A stretch of DNA of 64,000 nucleotides, from NCBI RefSeq assembly GCF_001262635.1, contig NZ_JXYH01000014.1:1-64000 (forward strand), in the 5' to 3' direction. Source of the DNA: Aestuariivita boseongensis. Lineage in GTDB: Bacteria; Pseudomonadota; Alphaproteobacteria; Rhodobacterales; Rhodobacteraceae. The notes beneath the pieces are model-generated. The model was not told the origin of the DNA, ran no database searches, and worked only from the letters and a program-made list of their open reading frames with translations. Shown here in pieces: positions 62,310-64,000 of this stretch. Position 1 is the stretch's first letter; every line of letters starts with the position of its first letter. Made by a program: the position numbers and the translations under genes.

Positions 62310-63806
62310 TCAGAAGGTCTGGTCGTATTCGCCCACGCCGGGCTCTGTCCGGATCACCGCGTCGATATCGGCGAAAATGGCGCGCAGTTCTTCCTCGCTT
62401 TCGGGGCTTTCGCAGACCACCACCAGGTTGGGCGTGTTCGACGATGCGCGCACAAGGCCCCAACCGCCATTGTCCAGGATCACGCGGGCGCCGTTGACGG
62501 TGACCACCTCTTTGATCGCGCGGCCTCCGATCATGTTTCCGGCATCGGCCTTGGCCACCAACTTGTCGACCAGCCGGGCGAGGATGTCGTATTTCTCCGT
62601 ATCGGCGGCATAGGGCGACATTGTGGGGGTGGACCAGGTCTTGGGCAGCGCCTTGCGCAGGTCTGACATTTTCATGTCGGGGTTGCGGTCCATCAGTTTG
62701 CAGATCTCGACCGCGACGCGCATGCCGCAGTCGTATCCGCGCCCGATGGGTTCGGCCAGGAAGTAGTGGCCGGATTTTTCGAACCCAGCCAGAGCGCCGA
62801 TTTCCTTCACCCGACGCTTCATGTGGCTATGGCCGGTTTTCCAGTAATCGGCCTTCACGTCATGGGCCTGCAATTCAGGATCGGAGGCGAAGAGGCCGGT
62901 CGATTTCACATCCGCCACGAAGGTGGAGCCGGGGTAAAGCTTGGCCAGATCGCGGGCCATGATGACGCCTACCTTGTCGGCAAAGATCTCCTCCCCTTCG
63001 TCATCGACCACGCCGCAGCGGTCGCCATCGCCATCGAAGCCCAGGGCGAAATCGGCGCCGGAGGCTTTCACGCTGTCTGCCATGTCATGGAGCATTTCCA
63101 TGGCTTCGGGATTGGGGTTGTAGTGGGGGAAGGTGTAGTCGAGCCGGTTGTGGCTTTCCACCACTTCAACGCCCAGCCGTTTAAACAGCTCGGGCGCGAA
63201 GGCCGAGGCCGTGCCGTTGCCCGTGGCGCAGACCACTTTCAGTTTGCGGGTCATTTTGAAATCGCCCACGAGGTCGTCCAGATAGGCTTCGCGCACGCCT
63301 TCCACGAATTCGTAACCGCCACCGGGGCGCGGCGCGCCACGCCCTTGCAGGACGATGTCGCGCAGCTCGGCCATCTCGTCCGGACCGTGAGTGAGGGGGC
63401 GGTCAAAGCCCATTTTCACGCCTGTCCAACCATTGGGATTGTGCGACGCCGTGACCATCGCCACCGCAGGTACGTCCAGATGGAATTGGCTGAAATAGGC
63501 CATGGGGCTTAGCGCAGGGCCGATGTCTTTGACCTGAATGCCCGCCTGCATCAGACCCACGATCAGGGCGTTTTTGATCGACAGCGAATAGTCGCGGTAA
63601 TCATTGCCCACGGCGATGACCGGCGCGATGCCCCGGGCATGCATCTGCGTGCCCAGGCCCAGGCCCAGGGCGGTGATGCCGGGCAGGTTGATTTCATCAG
63701 GGTATTTCCAGCGCGCGTCGTATTCGCGGAAGCCTGTGGGGGCGATCATGGGGTCGCGCAGGAATTCCCACGTGTTCTGGGTCACGGTGGCGGCTGGTTT
63801 GGTCAT
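62310..63806 (-). CDS. Phosphomannomutase/phosphoglucomutase
   Basis: Alpha-D-phosphohexomutase of 498 residues. The phosphoserine loop is TASHNPNGWTG (about residue 128), the metal loop is DGDGDR (about 260), and the sugar-binding and C-terminal phosphate-binding segments (EKSGHYF, VRASSNTPNL) are present. It interconverts hexose 1- and 6-phosphates for polysaccharide precursors. It is next to kdsA, consistent with an envelope-sugar locus. The gene symbol (manB, pgm or algC) cannot be settled from sequence. Confidence 0.92.
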   Translation of the reverse strand: MTKPAATVTQNTWEFLRDPMIAPTGFREYDARWKYPDEINLPGITALGLGLGTQMHARGIAPVIAVGNDYRDYSLSIKNALIVGLMQAGIQVKDIGPALSPMAYFSQFHLDVPAVAMVTASHNPNGWTGVKMGFDRPLTHGPDEMAELRDIVLQGRGAPRPGGGYEFVEGVREAYLDDLVGDFKMTRKLKVVCATGNGTASAFAPELFKRLGVEVVESHNRLDYTFPHYNPNPEAMEMLHDMADSVKASGADFALGFDGDGDRCGVVDDEGEEIFADKVGVIMARDLAKLYPGSTFVADVKSTGLFASDPELQAHDVKADYWKTGHSHMKRRVKEIGALAGFEKSGHYFLAEPIGRGYDCGMRVAVEICKLMDRNPDMKMSDLRKALPKTWSTPTMSPYAADTEKYDILARLVDKLVAKADAGNMIGGRAIKEVVTVNGARVILDNGGWGLVRASSNTPNLVVVCESPESEEELRAIFADIDAVIRTEPGVGEYDQTF

Positions 63807-63816
63807 GAAAAACGTC

Positions 63817-64000
63817 TCAGAGATGAATGGGATGGTCTTTGGCGATCTTGTCGAAGGCCATCATGGTGTCGACCAATTCCGGCATGTTGTGCAGGAAGAT
63901 CATGTTTGGGCCGTCACAAGGCGCATTATCTGGGTCTTGATGGGTTTCGATAAAGACCGCGGCAACACCGATCGATACTGCGGCGCGCGCCATCACTGGG
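63817..64000 (-). CDS. kdsA: 3-deoxy-8-phosphooctulonate synthase, C-terminal end (runs off the right edge)
   Basis: The last 60 codons on the minus strand read PVMARAAVSIGVAAVFIE and then THQDPDNAPCDGPNMIFL, matching the KdsA C-terminus, including the His/Asp/Cys region near the metal and substrate site. KdsA condenses arabinose 5-phosphate with phosphoenolpyruvate to make KDO 8-phosphate for lipopolysaccharide. It is upstream of the mutase gene on the same strand, about 10 bp apart, so probably cotranscribed. Confidence 0.88.
   Translation of the reverse strand, partial: PVMARAAVSIGVAAVFIETHQDPDNAPCDGPNMIFLHNMPELVDTMMAFDKIAKDHPIHL

Overview
This is a high-GC stretch of alphaproteobacterial chromosome. 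Gene content and order point to the Roseobacter group of the Rhodobacterales: PccR-type propionyl-CoA regulation, the choVWX/betICA choline cluster, DUF6455, DUF6497 and DUF4174 proteins, a short ProS without an editing insert, and many small family-specific lipoproteins. The genus cannot be fixed from sequence alone. I see no rRNA or tRNA gene, CRISPR array, prophage or intact insertion sequence. About 66 protein genes are annotated, two of them cut by the window edges (hrpB at the left, kdsA at the right).

Layout. 0-10.4 kb is core: hrpB (partial), meaB, a secreted GH128-like hydrolase, a DUF2855 protein, rpmB, a copper-handling pair (DUF2946-like plus PCuAC chaperone), a sirtuin, a low-molecular-weight phosphatase, a LysR regulator, two small lipoproteins and lepA. 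10.4-12.7 kb is an AT-richer accessory patch: an HTH/membrane-type gene split by an in-frame TGA, a tandemly duplicated palindromic repeat and an orphan Phd-like antitoxin. 12.8-19.1 kb returns to core genes (small lipoprotein, DUF6455, PA14-like, rhodanese, hydrolase, DUF817, glyA, nadK). 19.2-20.8 kb is a second AT-richer cassette of three translationally coupled genes around a PD-(D/E)XK nuclease-like protein, preceded by a helically phased array of GTGCAC units. 20.9-24.2 kb holds an iodotyrosine-deiodinase-like flavoprotein, the argP/argO pair and an EamA transporter.

24.1-31 kb is a choline-uptake and oxidation locus (choV, choW, choX, betI, betC, betA; no betB). 32.2-44.7 kb is the propionyl-CoA/methylmalonyl-CoA locus: the regulator pccR, an MFS exporter, pccB, small conserved genes, pccA, a DUF4174 protein, a sulfotransferase-like gene and methylmalonyl-CoA mutase. 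The mutase chaperone meaB lies about 40 kb away in the same window. 44.8-48 kb carries mixed small enzymes. 48-53.6 kb is a minus-strand block: a PerM/AI-2E family protein, an Hda-type DnaA regulator, ppk1 and ppx. 53.8-64 kb holds proS, lolC, lolD, an Ldh-family oxidoreductase, rimO, an AsmA protein, a phosphomanno/glucomutase and kdsA.

The most noteworthy items not explained by genes are (i) two distant intergenic arrays of GTGCAC units at an 11-bp period, (ii) three perfect and one near-perfect DnaA boxes within 184 bp of AT-richer DNA between proS and lolC, (iii) a recurrent family of paired palindromes at gene ends, and (iv) the two AT-rich accessory patches.
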